DNA of 64,000 bases from Xiphophorus maculatus (lineage: Eukaryota > Chordata > Actinopteri > Cyprinodontiformes > Poeciliidae). The stretch lies in contig NC_036456.1 of assembly GCF_002775205.1 (NCBI RefSeq), positions 27,625,850-27,689,849 on the forward strand, written 5' to 3'. The position numbers and the translations under genes are program-made. Below the pieces are notes generated by a model. The model made no database searches. It was not told the DNA's origin and saw only the letters and a list, made by a program, of their open reading frames with translations. This document shows, piece by piece, positions 34,501 to 45,690 of this stretch (position 1 is its first letter; every line of letters starts with the position of its first letter).

Positions 34501-36277
34501 TGAGAGAGAACATCACTCACCCATCTGAGAGGAATGTTGGAAGCATCTCCATCTACAAGCTCAAGAGGAAATCCATCCAGCAACAACTGAGCACAGAGTT
34601 TGGGCAGATGTTGCAGCTGTTGACGTGATGGATCTGTTTCTGGAAGGTAAAGAGAAGCTTCGTAGATCTGACCCATTTCACGAAAGAAGTGCTCAACTCC
34701 CAGTGAGCTGCTGGAAAGTTGTCGGTCGATTTCTTTGATCTCTTCTTTGTTCTCAGAATCTTTGCTTTTTTCTTTGTAAAGCTCCCTGAGACCAGACAGT
34801 TTTATCCGAGACAGGTTGTCAAGGTTCATTTGCATCCATTTAAGAAAATAGCACCTCTCCATACCTTTGGTGGAGATAGCATTGATGAAGCATCTCATTG
34901 CCGGTGACATTGCATAGGAGTTTTGCCTTTTACGTAGCTCTGTTTTTTGCTCATGAAGATTACTCCTATAATGTTCGATGTTTTGTGAACCCACCTTTTG
35001 GAGGCGAAATTCTTCCTTTTCTAAACAAGTAAGTTCCCTCCATATTTGTCCTTGTAGGGGTAGATGTTCTTCTTTGTACTGAGGAATGTTTTCAATCTCT
35101 GCAGTGATGGCATCTGCATTTATTTTCCCAGCCTGGCAGTCGGGAGCATCTTCTTCTACTAAGACTCCCAGTTCATGGGCAACACTTACCATGTTCTCAA
35201 CTGAAATCTTTATATGCTGGCTATGAACAACATCATTGACCGTTTTTCTCAAACATTTGACAAAATCTGCATCATTCATGCTCTTGGTTTTTAGAATAAT
35301 GTTGTTATTAGTCAAGCACAACTTCGTTGCAACTTCTTCTAAAGCATCCAGACTGAAGGTTTTACTTCGAACATTGCCAACCAGGAAGATCTGAGCTTTG
35401 CAGTTTTGCTGGGTTAGAAATTCTAACCCAGAATGTTCACTCTCAAAAAACACAAAAACTGCTGCAGATGTCTGACACAAAAAGGAGAATTGGGTTTCAA
35501 ATGAAGCAATGTCTCCACGAAGGTTAGCTATAGCAACTGGTTCACTGAAAATGTCAATGTTTTTGTTTCCACAGGGAAGGTACCAGGTCATTTCAGTCAG
35601 TCCATTGGATATTCTTCTTGGACTGTCTCCACACTCCATGTCACGGTGAACAAAGGTGTCATGGTATTGCTGAGAGTTACTCAGAAGTTTATTGAGGATC
35701 TCTGATTTGGACAGAGAGCACTCACCCAGTCTCACAAATGAGATCATTGGAAGTTCAGAATTTACAATTCTTTCTTCTATGAAGCCTTTTGATTCTGAAA
35801 GAGCTGGAGGTCTGTACCTTTTTACAATGTCTCTCATGGCCCACAGCATGAGGGTGCACTGCTGTGTATCACAGTTAGGAAGCAGCAGAGGAACAGAGAA
35901 CTGACACATGGACAGTTTGAGAGCTAACTCTTGCTGAACAAACCCATCAGAACACAGAAAGAGAGCAGTGATTAAATCAAGAGGGTTTAATGTATCATCC
36001 GTGTCTGGAATGTTAAGCAAATTTCTCAGATCTAATTTTGCTGTTCCTACTGCATCCTTGCAGACTAAGTCACATCCAGAAGTGAATTTCACATTTCTTG
36101 CAGTTACATTAACCATCATCTGTTTTTTTAGAAAATACCAAGGAATTTCAGATTTACACTTTACAGGTTGATCCGTAATGGTCTTCTCATCGATTTCAAG
36201 AATCTTGCTCAATGATATTTTCTCTCTTTTATATTTCTTCAACCCAAGATCCTCTAACTGGAACTCCAGATCAGTCA
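31599..36277 (-). CDS. VLIG-type GTPase exon of the FN3-VLIG gene
   Basis: A 4.7 kb uninterrupted exon; acceptor TATTCACAG just upstream (plus-strand 36278-36286). It starts in phase 1, completing an ATG-like codon (A from the FN3 exon plus TG), then TDLEFQLEDLGL. Residue numbers here count from that codon. P-loop GVQSTGKST is at about 611-619 and DTEG (G3) at about 663. A helical middle follows. The C-terminal Cys/His cluster (CGRQCPFCKSPCEAGG, then HTEHWASLH) at about 1419-1445 looks zinc-binding and recurs in this family. The length fits short teleost VLIG-like proteins rather than mammalian VLIG-1 (about 2400). The central P-loop tract is almost identical to the paralogue at 55267-56337. 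Confidence 0.95.
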
Positions 36278-39200
36278 CTGTGAATATAAATAAAACATTA
36301 ACAGTTTATATTTTTACAAGAAGAAAAAACATGCTAAATAAAATTACATTTCCTGCCCATAAGCCTGGCATTTAATTTCTCTGCAGACTGTCACATTAAA
36401 GTGCATCCTGTATAGACACCTTCACAATTAATCTAAAATATCAAGCTGCACAAGGTCAATTGTAACATCACCTCTATATGTTTTAAAACTATCCTGCTTC
36501 TGGTTAAACCCTGAGTTTTAAAATATTTGTCATTCTAGTTTTGCAGCTGGAAAGATTTTTGGTGTTTTGTCTTTTGCAGCCTGGAATAGTTGCATGACAT
36601 CTCAACCCTCAGTTATATAAAACTGCTACCCCATTTTTGAGAAGCATCATTTCCAAAACTGTAATTCTCTTAGCCTGCCTTTCTGGCAACACGAGAAGAA
36701 AGATTTCAACAAGACTGGGGAAAGTAAGAGGGAATGATGTGTAGTGCTTCTCAATAATAGATGTAATCCATGGAAATTTCTAAGCGTCCCAGAAAATGGT
36801 TAACGGTAGGCTTTACCCATATTATTTCTTCTCCGGTGTTAACAACAACATGCTTCAGAGCATCAGCTCTATTTGAACGCTTCATATGATGTCATCAACT
36901 CATTTTGAGATGTTGCCACCTCAAAGCATTTGCGGCAACATCTACAATGTCTCTGCTACGTTAGTGTTTCACCAGTTGCTGTCTGCTGTTGGACGTACTA
37001 TGCAAGAAGAGGAGCCTTCGGGATGGGAAAGAATTAATTAGCAGCAAACAAAAGCAACTTAAAGTCAGGATAAGAAACAGCAAGGAGATGTACATGAAGA
37101 AGTTAGAGAGCAAACTCCAGCTGAACAATCCAAAAATGTGTAAAAGTAAAAGTAAAAGGACTTCAAGTAAAAGTAAAACTTTTACTTGAAGTCCCTTCAA
37201 GTAAAAGGGACTTCAGATTGAGATCTTCATAGAGTGAATCTGACAACTAATAATTTTAAATAAGTTAAATAGGTTTTAATCAGGTTCAGTTTACAAACAA
37301 TGTCAATATCCTCCTCTTATCTCCCTACACACTCCCCAGCTCCCAATCTCCTTGGACCCATAGGTTTTCTTGTATATTGTCTTCCACCTCAGTCATGGAT
37401 CTTGCAACTCCTCCATTATTGTCTGCCACCAAATCAGGAAAAATAGGGTTATCCATTTACCCATCTATTCCTTACACCTATCTGTCTCTAGAATTCAGGT
37501 GAAGAGGTAACTGGAGAGACTGAATCAGAACAAGCAACAGGTCAATAGTATCAGTCCTGATGTCATATGCAGACCAGCTATTGGATTCTGCAGCACCTCT
37601 TCATCCTTAGCTGAAAGCAGGAGAAGGTCCCCCCACACATTTTCGTAATTGTCCTCGCAATAGCGGGACAAAACTTGCCTCGCCCCTAAATACAGAAATG
37701 CTTTGGCTGCAGAGAAAACATGAAACCAGGAGATTCCAGGCTGTTCATGCAGGGCCGACCCGAGGTAATAGGAGGCCTTAGACAGAATCTCCAACCCCCT
37801 TAGGTTAGTAGGTTCTTCCTACTAAGAACCTCAGCATCACTAACATGTTTAAATATTGATAAGGTGAAGTCTGTGAGAGGGAGACCAGGTTTATTGGCAG
37901 AGTTTAAAACCGATCACTCATTATTGGTTATTTGCTGTGATATATTTATGAACAAACACAATTCAAGGGGGAAGACATGCGGCAAATGTCGCCGGGTCCG
38001 GGAATCGAACCCGCGATGGCTGCGTCGAGGACTCAAGGCCTTCAAACATGGGTCGCGCTATTCCCTACGCCACCACAGCGCGCCCCCTTTGAGCTTTTTT
38101 GATCTATAAATCAGTCTGCAGCCAAGTTATTGTAGAGGTTAAATAGATATTATTAGGGCTTAATTAGTAAAATGGCAGCAAGTTATTTCATAACCAGCGA
38201 CCTTCTCTCCAATGGTCTGTTTAACAGCTACAGTCTCAGATCATCTCAGCCCTCCAGGACTGTCAGCAGCAGAAACAGCAACTTTATACCTGTTGGGGAA
38301 AATATAGACTACATTTGCTTTGCATTGTCCCCACATGATGGCAATGATATAGTAGGATCCAATTAAATTCTTCATTAATATGGGTTGTTGCTATGTTGTT
38401 GTATTGTGTTTCAAGATCTTGTTCAATGTGCCCTTTTTTAACTTTGAGCCCCTGCCCCTCCAAATGTCTCTGCACGGTCCTGGAATTCAGACAAACTAGA
38501 TTTGTCCCATGGATGGGAGTTAAGGGGTTAACTTAACTGTGTGATTTATGCACGTTGCATCCAGTAGAGGGCACCAGAGTGCTGGTCTATGTAACTTTCC
38601 AAGGCCATTGCCAAATAAGCTGACTTTTGAAGAAACCTGGGTTTTTATGAGCTTGAACATTTTATTCGCCCTTTGGGATACAGCATTTTTACATTGGTAA
38701 GAGCAAAACTAAATTATGGTTCAACACAAAATTTTTGATGATGGTACCTGGCAAAATCTTATTTGATAGTCCAGGGCAACTGTTAGAGGTAGCTTTGGTC
38801 TGCCATTATTCATGTTCTGTAAAAGTATGTGTTGTCCTTCACAAAACGTAGACCCTGATACCTGTTGTCTGTGATTATGTCAACCACATCCTCAAGAGAA
38901 CACAGCTATCTCTTCACAATCACAACATATTTTCTTGAACATAGCTTGCAAGTAGTTCTTAAACATATTGTTGTTGTTTTGTTTTTTTAATCTATTTTGG
39001 GTTTCTGTTTGGTATATGAGCCTCTTTGCCCTATGCTGTGATATTGGCAGTGGAAGAGAAAGATGAGCAGACTGCACATCTGTATCTGTGTGGTGACCTG
39101 TTCTGCTAGCTGCATTAAAAAACAAACAAACAAACAAAACAAGAACACAGCAAAAACACTAGCCATTAAATGTTAAGACATCAATAGCAAAGTTCTACAT

Positions 39201-41640
39201 TGATGGAGCAAGAGAACATTTTTTATAACTTTTTTCTGACCTGGATTAGTTGAAAGTCATGAACCAAATTGCAAACCATCAAAACAGACCACCACAACAA
39301 CATCTCCCAGATGTAAACATTACCAGAAGGATCAAGGAATGAATTTATTGAGTATTCCAACTGTATGGTTAAAGTAAAATGCAGTTAAGACTAAAATTGT
39401 TCATATGGATATTGCCCCATACACAGAGGCCAGAGTTTTCAATGAAGCAATCTTTATACCTCATAATTAATTATATAAAATACATTAAACCTTGTTTTTG
39501 TGGCATTAAGTCTATGTTCACAACTTCTTGAAGTTGGCATTTTATTTTCCCAAAAATTGGCAAAGATTAAATTACACCTGAAATTCACATATCTCCCTAT
39601 TGATCTCCGTAGGGTTATGTTTTTCTTTTTTTTTTTACTCACTTGTTTTGGCCGATGTTACAGCTGGCTTGCTGATTGTTCCATTCCTTAGTTGTGTTGA
39701 AACATGGAGGGAGTAACTAACCCCAGGCCTCAGGCTGTTGAACGTCACACTGTTTGTCTCTGTTTTTAACTCTTGCACACGTTCACCATCACTGCAGCAG
39801 GTAACAATGAAAGACTCCACTTCTCCAGAGGGTTTGTCCCACTGGAGAGAAAGCGACTCATTGCTGACCTCTGAGACTTGTATTGCCATGGGAGGAACAG
39901 GGTCTGTTAAAGAAGCATGAACAAACATGTGTTTTGCAAGAATAATTTTTTTTTATTAAGTTGCAATCTTAATAAATGTTTTCTTCTTTGACTACGGTAA
40001 TATCAAAATTAGCCACTATTTATCAAATGTTAAATGGACTGAACATATTTAGCGCTTTTCCAATCATTTTGACCAGTCAAAGCGCTTTACACTGGAGTAA
40101 CATTCACCCATTTTCACACACAAATGCTCACGCATTCATACAGTGATACGCAGAGTGGTAGGCAATTTGGAGTCAAGTGCCTTGCCCACAGGCACATCGA
40201 TATGTGGCAGGGGGAAGCTAGAATCAAACCTACAACAACGACTACTCTACCCACAGAGCCACAGTCACCCCACATTCATTTCCACACCCATCATCAATTC
40301 TTCACTGTGTCCCAACTCATTTCCAACTCAAACATACCTGTAACTACAGACAGAGTAGCTATTTCCTCTGTTTCTGCAATCCTTGTGATGCTAAAGCTGT
40401 ACTCTGTCCCAGGTTTGAGTCCCACAATTTCAACAGTGCTGCAGTCTCTAGTCTCCATGCTCCCAGAATGTGTGTCACTGGTGTAATTTATTAGAAATTT
40501 ATACCTAACTGGGGAAACAATTGGTGCTAAACCAAAAGAAACTATGTTGGTCCCAACCCAGTGAATAGCTACAGGTGGAGAAACATCTGGCAGAAAAGAA
40601 AGGAAATATTTGTGATTTATGAATATATTTAAAAAAGAAGAAATTAAAACCATAGTTTCAAACTTATTTTTTTCCATACATACTGTTAGACTGCAGTGAC
40701 ACAGTGGAGCCTCCCTCTGGATTACAGTCAGGTTCAGTAAAGGCACCTGCTGCATCAAAGAACTGCAATTTAAATGAGAAAATATTTATTCATTAACAGC
40801 AACTTGCTAGTAACACAAGTGTAGACTGTCTTGTCAAACATTAACCCAGCCCCTCCTTCATTTGATGCAGTAACACAAAGTTTCATTTCCTGTGAAAAGA
40901 ACATGAAAACAAAACTTAACTCCTCAACCCAAGAAGTGTGGCTGAACACAGTGTTGTGAGCTATAATCATTTTATGCATAGTAAAAAAGGATAATTTCAA
41001 GGTTTCCATAGTCAAATTACAGTTTGGATTAAGGCATTTACATACATAAAAATGGAATTTGCATCCAAATCATATTTTCCAGATTTGCTGTATCTGAGTG
41101 GACAAAGTTCAAAAAGAAAAAAAACAAATCACTAAAATAATCAAGTACATAATGGACCAGAATGTATTTTTTGCAGTTAGATGAATTTTTCTGGTCTGAC
41201 TGGTCCTTAAATTTACAGCTTTCAGCTTAAATGACTCATTCCCTCTGTCATTGTTTTATTTCAAGGATAGATGTCCTGAAAGGCTCCATAATAGTTTTGT
41301 TGTTTGCTTTAGTTAATGAGTGAATACACTCTGACACAAATATTTTTGTGGTCATATGCTAAAGTTTACTGTACCCAACTGTTTCTTTAGGAAATTATAA
41401 ACTAGGAGTTGCAATCAAAATTATTCCTTCACTGAAAATGATCACAAAAATCACGATGTTGCAGAAAAATACCACATATAAGTATCTAAACACCATTTAG
41501 ATCAAATTGTTGTAACTTATTATTTTTAGACATCTGAGTTCGGTTCTTATCCTTGCTTACCTCTTCCTCCTCCTTCAAGTTTGCCATTGTTGTAGAAACA
41601 TTCATCAACACCTCACACCACTTACAGAACGCTCCTACTT
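31599..41640 (-). CDS. FN3-FN3-VLIG very large inducible GTPase-like protein (spliced gene)
   Basis: Five minus-strand exons join in frame: 41640-41561, 40762-40684, 40586-40338, 39903-39643 and 36277-31599. Each junction is GT-AG with matching phases (0, then 1, 1, 1). Starting at ATG 41605, the model encodes about 1770 residues. It has a short acidic N-terminus, two fibronectin type III modules (one exon each), then a 1559-residue single-exon VLIG/GVIN-type region. VLIG proteins are interferon-induced giant GTPases of the dynamin-like superfamily, found in cytosol and nucleus. FN3 modules suggest a protein-binding front end. Two in-frame ATGs in the first exon leave the start open. An extra small exon near 40890 (EMKLCVTASNEGG...) is possible but lacks a clear donor. 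No stops interrupt the exons, so it looks functional. Confidence 0.85.
37158..37194. repeat. Perfect 16-bp inverted repeat (hairpin)
   Basis: GGACTTCAAGTAAAAG at 37158-37173, a 5-bp loop, then the exact reverse complement at 37179-37194. It lies in an AGTAAA-rich tract; a third partial copy (CTTCAAGTAAAAGGGACTTC) follows at 37195. Confidence 0.85.
37975..38092 (-). mobile_element. tRNA-derived SINE
   Basis: On the minus strand it reads a tRNA-like head: GTGGTGGCGTAGGGAATAGC as A box and GGTTCGATTCCCGG as B box. A body segment GCCGCATGTCTTCCCCC follows. The B box is intact, so pol III transcription is conceivable. A relative lies at about 58385-58500. Confidence 0.75.
39643..39903 (-). CDS. 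Second FN3 exon of the FN3-VLIG gene
   Basis: 261 nt, phase 1 at both ends, acceptor TTTAACAG, donor GTGAGT. It encodes DPVPPMAIQVSEVSNESLSL then the W of the FN3 core (LQWDKP), and ends with the Y.L.V pattern (SYSLHVSTQLRNG). This is a complete FN3 fold of about 87 residues. Confidence 0.88.
40047..40275. repeat. Widespread fish interspersed repeat (SINE- or MITE-like)
   Basis: The segment AGCGCTTTTCCAATCATTTT, then CAAAGCGCTTTACACT, CATTCACCCATTTTCACACA and a CAGAGCCACAG end, matches a repeat pattern common in teleost genomes. It lies in the intron between the two FN3 exons. Boundaries are approximate. Confidence 0.55.
40338..40586 (-). CDS. First FN3 exon of the FN3-VLIG gene
   Basis: 249 nt, phase 1 at both ends, acceptor TTCTGCCAG, donor GTATGT. 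It encodes VSPPVAIHWVGTNIVSFGLA then the strand pattern YKFLINY and LKPGTEYSFSITRI, typical of FN3 strands C to F. Confidence 0.85.
40684..40762 (-). CDS. Linker exon of the FN3-VLIG gene
   Basis: 79 nt, enters in phase 0 and leaves in phase 1; acceptor AATTGCAG, donor GTATGT. It encodes FFDAAGAFTEPDCNPEGGST then VSLQSN. No domain is recognised; support is splice signals and an exact phase fit with both neighbours. Confidence 0.6.
41561..41640 (-). CDS. First coding exon of the FN3-VLIG gene
   Basis: 80 nt; acceptor TTTCCCTAG, donor GTAAGC. It ends in phase 0 with ANLKEEEE. ATG occurs at 41605 and again six codons on; the frame is also open to the acceptor, so the coding start is uncertain. 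Confidence 0.55.
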
Positions 41641-41756
41641 CTAGGGAAATAGCAGTAAAAAGAAAACAACATGCAATTAGGATAGCATACCATGAGGTAC
41701 ACTGAGCTGTAGCTTGATGAAAGAAACTGTGTTCATATAAAGGAAAAGCAACCTAC

Positions 41757-41845
41757 CTGTTAAAGACTTCCTTCTTAAAGTTTTTAATGGAAACTCTACA
41801 GAATAGAAACAAGGTGAAAGCAGAGAAACCAAATTCTCTTGCAAA
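41757..41845 (-). other. Putative 5' UTR exon of the FN3-VLIG gene
   Basis: The donor reads TTTAACAG then GTAGGT (exon edge 41757). The right edge is an estimate, about 26-30 bp downstream of the TATA box at 41871-41877. Confidence 0.4.
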
Positions 41846-41870
41846 TAGAGGAGTAATGCTTCAGCTGCTC

Positions 41871-41948
41871 CTTTTATCCAGGTGGGTGGAGTCATGATCA
41901 CTCCTTATCCATGAAACGAATGTGGCTGGGCTGTGAGAAAATGAAACT
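41871..41948 (-). promoter_or_regulatory. Putative interferon-responsive promoter (TATA box and ISRE)
   Basis: TATA-like ATAAAAG on the minus strand at 41871-41877. Sixty bases further upstream GAAAATGAAACT lies on the plus strand at 41937-41948, an exact match to the ISRE core GAAANNGAAACT. ISREs work in either orientation. The site precedes a VLIG gene, a family defined by interferon induction, so interferon control is a reasonable inference. Confidence 0.6.
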
Positions 41949-43089
41949 TAACTACAGACCCAAAGGGATTCAGAGGCAGTGGAAAACTGTGTTATGTTCC
42001 ATAATTTTCTGAGTGTCTTCTGGCAAAATTTTGACCTAAAAATGATCATTTATAGGTTTAGTGAATATAACACAAAACGGACCAGATGATAAATTGTAGC
42101 TAAATAAAAAAAAAAAATGTAATGACTTAAATAAAAGGTTATTTTTTTACATTTTGTATTTTTGGACTATTTTTTAGTGCCACATACTGTTTACTTTAAT
42201 CTAATTTGTGATATCCATTACAGAGGTATAGATTGCATACAAATCAACAAATGCGAACAAATCAACTTGCCTGTGTTAATGATTTTAGCCGAACTTTCTT
42301 ACCACATGGGATTCACAAATGATGAGGCTAGTGAAAAGCTGGGATATCTGAGAATCAGAATTGCAAAGCTGCATTCAAGGCAGAAGAAAAGCTTGAATAT
42401 CTGAGCATTACCAGATTTATTGGAAATACCGTATTTTTCATTTTGTCCAGTAGCCCAAAACTACTACATTAAAGACATGCAGTTACATTAAAGTTACTGG
42501 ATTCTAAAAATATGAACTCTGTGGTCTGCACTGCTGAAATATCCTAATTTAAATGGGAAGGTTTTTATTTTCCTGGAAAACTAAAAACTCAGAAATCTAA
42601 CGAGAGCAAGCATCTTGTGGCAGTGGTTAAGCCTCCATCATGGGACAGAGTGCACACAATAAGAAAATACAAAATATAACACAAAAATAAGACAGGAAAT
42701 GTATAGTGTGCCACAGAATACATCCACTGACGTGTCTCTATTTGACTTGAATGTTGTGAATTAACTTGTGCTTAAAATGCTTAGATGTATAGACTGGTAT
42801 TTAGCCAGTAGGAATAATTTTGGTTATCCTAACTGACCTAAAATAGGACATGTGTACTGTGATTGAAAAAATAAATGTGTGGGGCGGGAATTGTAGCAAG
42901 GAAGGAGCAGGCTATGACAAGATGTCAGCAGCAAGAGAAGTTATACATTCTAACAGAAACAAAAACAGATGCATGGAGCAAGTTTTTGCAGGAGGAAACA
43001 TGATTTGAAAGCATTATTGATTTCATCCATTTTCTAAGCATTTTGTATTTGTCTACTAATTAGTCTTCATTGTTGGGTGTAAAGTGGTG
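41949..43089 (+). other. Intergenic; no gene seen
   Basis: AT-rich; an 80-codon frame at 42162-42404 has no recognisable motif. Confidence 0.5.
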
Positions 43090-43258
43090 TTACTCAATTC
43101 CAGTCCTCAGGGACCACTACCCTGATTCACAACACATGATTCAAATGATTGCGTGCAATCAAGTGCTGCAGAAGCCTGACTTACTCAAGTCAGGTGTGTG
43201 GTAGAAGGGAAACGCCAAAAAGATGTCGTGTGGTCCCCAACGAATGGAATTAAGGAAC
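43090..43258. mobile_element. MITE with imperfect terminal inverted repeats
   Basis: The left end (ACTCAATTCCAGTCCTCAGG then GACCAC) and the reverse complement of the right end (CTTAATTCCATTCGTTGGGG then ACCAC) pair imperfectly over about 25 bp. It is about 170 bp with no coding capacity; superfamily unassigned. Confidence 0.6.
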
Positions 43259-43667
43259 ATTGGTGTAAAGAATAAAAGCAAAACAATGGATCCATTAGCC
43301 TTTTTTACTCCAAGGTTGTATGGGAAAATCACAATTTATTAGATTAACCACAAAATGTGTATGGCCTTTCAAGCAGTTCTGCAAGTCATGTATTGAGAAA
43401 TTATATGTTTTTAAAATAATCCAAAACATGACCACACAACTGACTGGTTAACACTTGTGGTGCAGTGGACCTAAAAGCACAGACATTACATAAACAAAAG
43501 GAATGTAGAATTAAAATTAGGCAGATACCAATATTGACTTTATCAGGACTCTGATCTGATATTTACAGATACAGATATATACAGATGATAAATGTTCTTC
43601 AGGGGCCAGTCGTCCAATAATACAGTATATTGATAAACACATGAACAAACTGTTATAATATTAAACT

Positions 43668-44630
43668 CAGAATTTAGATTTGGTACCAGCTTCAAACCAC
43701 CAGAACTACTGCATCTCAGCATTTCTATGCTGATCCAAATCTAATAAGGCTGAAAATTGAACGCAGAGCTGAAAATTCACATATTGTCACTTTTTCACTT
43801 CTCGCTGAGAAAACGCTTTTTGGTCTCTAACATTCAAAATTCATGAAACTCAAAATTTAGACTTGGTTCTAAAGCTGGTTTGGTTTGAAGCTGTTCAAAC
43901 CACCAGAACTACTGCATCTCAGCATTTCTATGCTGTTCCAAAGCTAATAAGGCTGAATATTGAGTGCAGTGCTGAAAATTCACATATTGTCACTTTTTCA
44001 CTTCTCTCGCTGAGAAAACGCTTTTCTGGTCGCTATAATTCAAAACCTATAAAACTCAAAATTTAGACTTGGTTCCAGCTTCAAACCACCAGAACTACTG
44101 CATCTCAGCATTTCTATGCTGTTCCAAATCTAATAAGGCTGAAAATTGAACGCAGAGCTGAAAATTCACATATTGTCACTTTTTCACTTCTCGCTGAGAT
44201 AAAGCGTTTTTGGTCTCTAAAATCCAAAACTCATGAATCTCAAAATTTAGACTTGGTTCCAGCTTCAAACCACCACAACGACTGCATCTCAGCATTTCTA
44301 TGCTGTTCCAAAGCTAATAAGGCTGAATATTGAGTGTAGTGCTGAAAATTCACATATTGTCACATTTTCACTTCTCTCACCGAGAAAATGCTTTTTTGGT
44401 CGCTAAAATTCAAAACTCATGAATCTCAAAATTTAGACTTGGTTCTAAAGCTGGTTTGGTTTGAAGCTGTTCAAACCACCAGAACTATTGCATCTCAGCA
44501 TTTCTATGCTGTTCCAAATCTAATAAGGCTGAAAATTGAACGCAGAGCTGAAAATTCACATATTGTCACTTTTTTACTTCTCTCGCTGAGAAAACGCTTT
44601 GTTGGTCTCTAACATTCAAAATTCATTAAT
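43668..44630. repeat. Minisatellite: five units of about 180-205 bp
   Basis: Each unit contains CTCAAAATTTAGACTTGGTT, AAACCACCAGAACTACTGCA, CTCAGCATTTCTATGCTG and TCACATATTGTCACTTTTTC. Units start at about 43668, 43848, 44053, 44235 and 44420. Units two and five carry an extra segment of about 22 bp (GCTGGTTTGGTTTGAAGCTG), so short and long variants alternate. Open frames in it are incidental. Confidence 0.92.
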
Positions 44631-44639
44631 AAACAGCTG

Positions 44640-45600
44640 TGCTGGATGAGTAAATATTCAAATTAAATATTGAACATCTTCTCACACTGATCAGTCGCTC
44701 CAAGATTTCATAATCGTTGGAACTTTTTGCAATATAAATCACAGATTTTGAAGAGCTAATTTTAAAATATTTACAAGGAATTTTGAGATATTTGCATAAG
44801 ATGGTAAATGTAACTTTTTGTTCTCTACATCAGCCACGGAGTAAAGCTTGACATCAAATAAGCCTGACACAGAAAAGAAGTAGAGGAAATAAATGTTATC
44901 CCCTGAGGTGGGAGTTAGGCTCACTACTTACTGTTTTAGACCACCTTTGCAAAGCAATTAGTAATAAACACAATTATTGATTCTTTCATCTTCATTTGTT
45001 GATTCTGCATGAATTTCTGCAAAAAACTGAAGGGACTGATTGAAACAAATAAACAATAGTAAAACAAATAAAAACTTTGTTATAACCACAACTGTTATCT
45101 TGACAATTCGTCCCTTTGGAGTCTACAGCGCAATATAAAAAGTTATGGCGGGCCGGATTTGGCCCCTGGGCCTTGAGATTGGGGCATCTGGATCTCATGT
45201 TTTTAAGTAGATGGCTTAAGTCAACGAAATTTAAACACTCAAAGCAAAAATGCAGATTTCACTTCTTTATTCTGTGACAAATATGCAGACAACAAATTCT
45301 GCTTTAATTTATGCCATATTGTATGACAAACTGCTTTAATTTATTTAAAAGGTATAAATATGTAGTTATCCTGAAAAATGAAAATGCAGGCCTCCTTTCT
45401 GTTATAGAATCGCAAATTCAGAATGATTAATGAAGGTGTTTCCAGTAATCTTTTCAAATGATTCAGAAGAATAGAGGCATGAACAAACTGCAACTTTTTT
45501 ATTACCATTTATTGAGTCATAATGCTTACACATTAACTGGGTTTGTACTGGATAAGTTGTTGAAATATGAAGCAGTAATTTGTTCAATGATTAAGAGTGG
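44640..45600 (+). other. Intergenic; hAT-like fragment, no gene seen
   Basis: AT-rich. At about 45145-45185 the phrase GGGCCGGATTTGGCCCCTGG resembles the inner end of a common hAT-type repeat. The left boundary of the following LINE is unclear, near 45600. Confidence 0.4.
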
Positions 45601-45690
45601 AGGAGGAAAGGCGGACAACTGAACACAAACAAAGAAGGTGGTAGGAGCTGATTTGGTGGATCACATAAGCTGTGCATTGACTGTAGTAGC

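Larger units (their letters stand above)
36278..39642 (-). other. Intron between FN3 and VLIG exons
   Basis: A 3.4 kb intron. It holds a tRNA-derived SINE (37975-38092) and a hairpin (37158-37194). A minus-strand frame at 37525-37794 (LGSALHEQPGISWFHVFSAA...) looks protein-like but has no recognised family and no clear splice sites in register. Confidence 0.6.

Noticed and set aside
34096-36171. Plus-strand frames of up to 100 codons, several repeated at 55702-57507
   Set aside because: Antisense shadows of the two homologous VLIG exons.
40778-40906. Possible extra exon of the FN3-VLIG gene (EMKLCVTASNEGGAGLMFD)
   Set aside because: It has an acceptor (TTTTCACAG) and suitable phase but no convincing in-phase donor, and the flanking exons already join in frame without it.
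43863-44612. Frames of 67-74 codons with similar sequence
   Set aside because: Translations of minisatellite units.
43668-44630. Regularly spaced repeats considered as a CRISPR array
   Set aside because: Eukaryotic sequence; the units are about 0.2 kb and homologous over their full length with no unique spacers.
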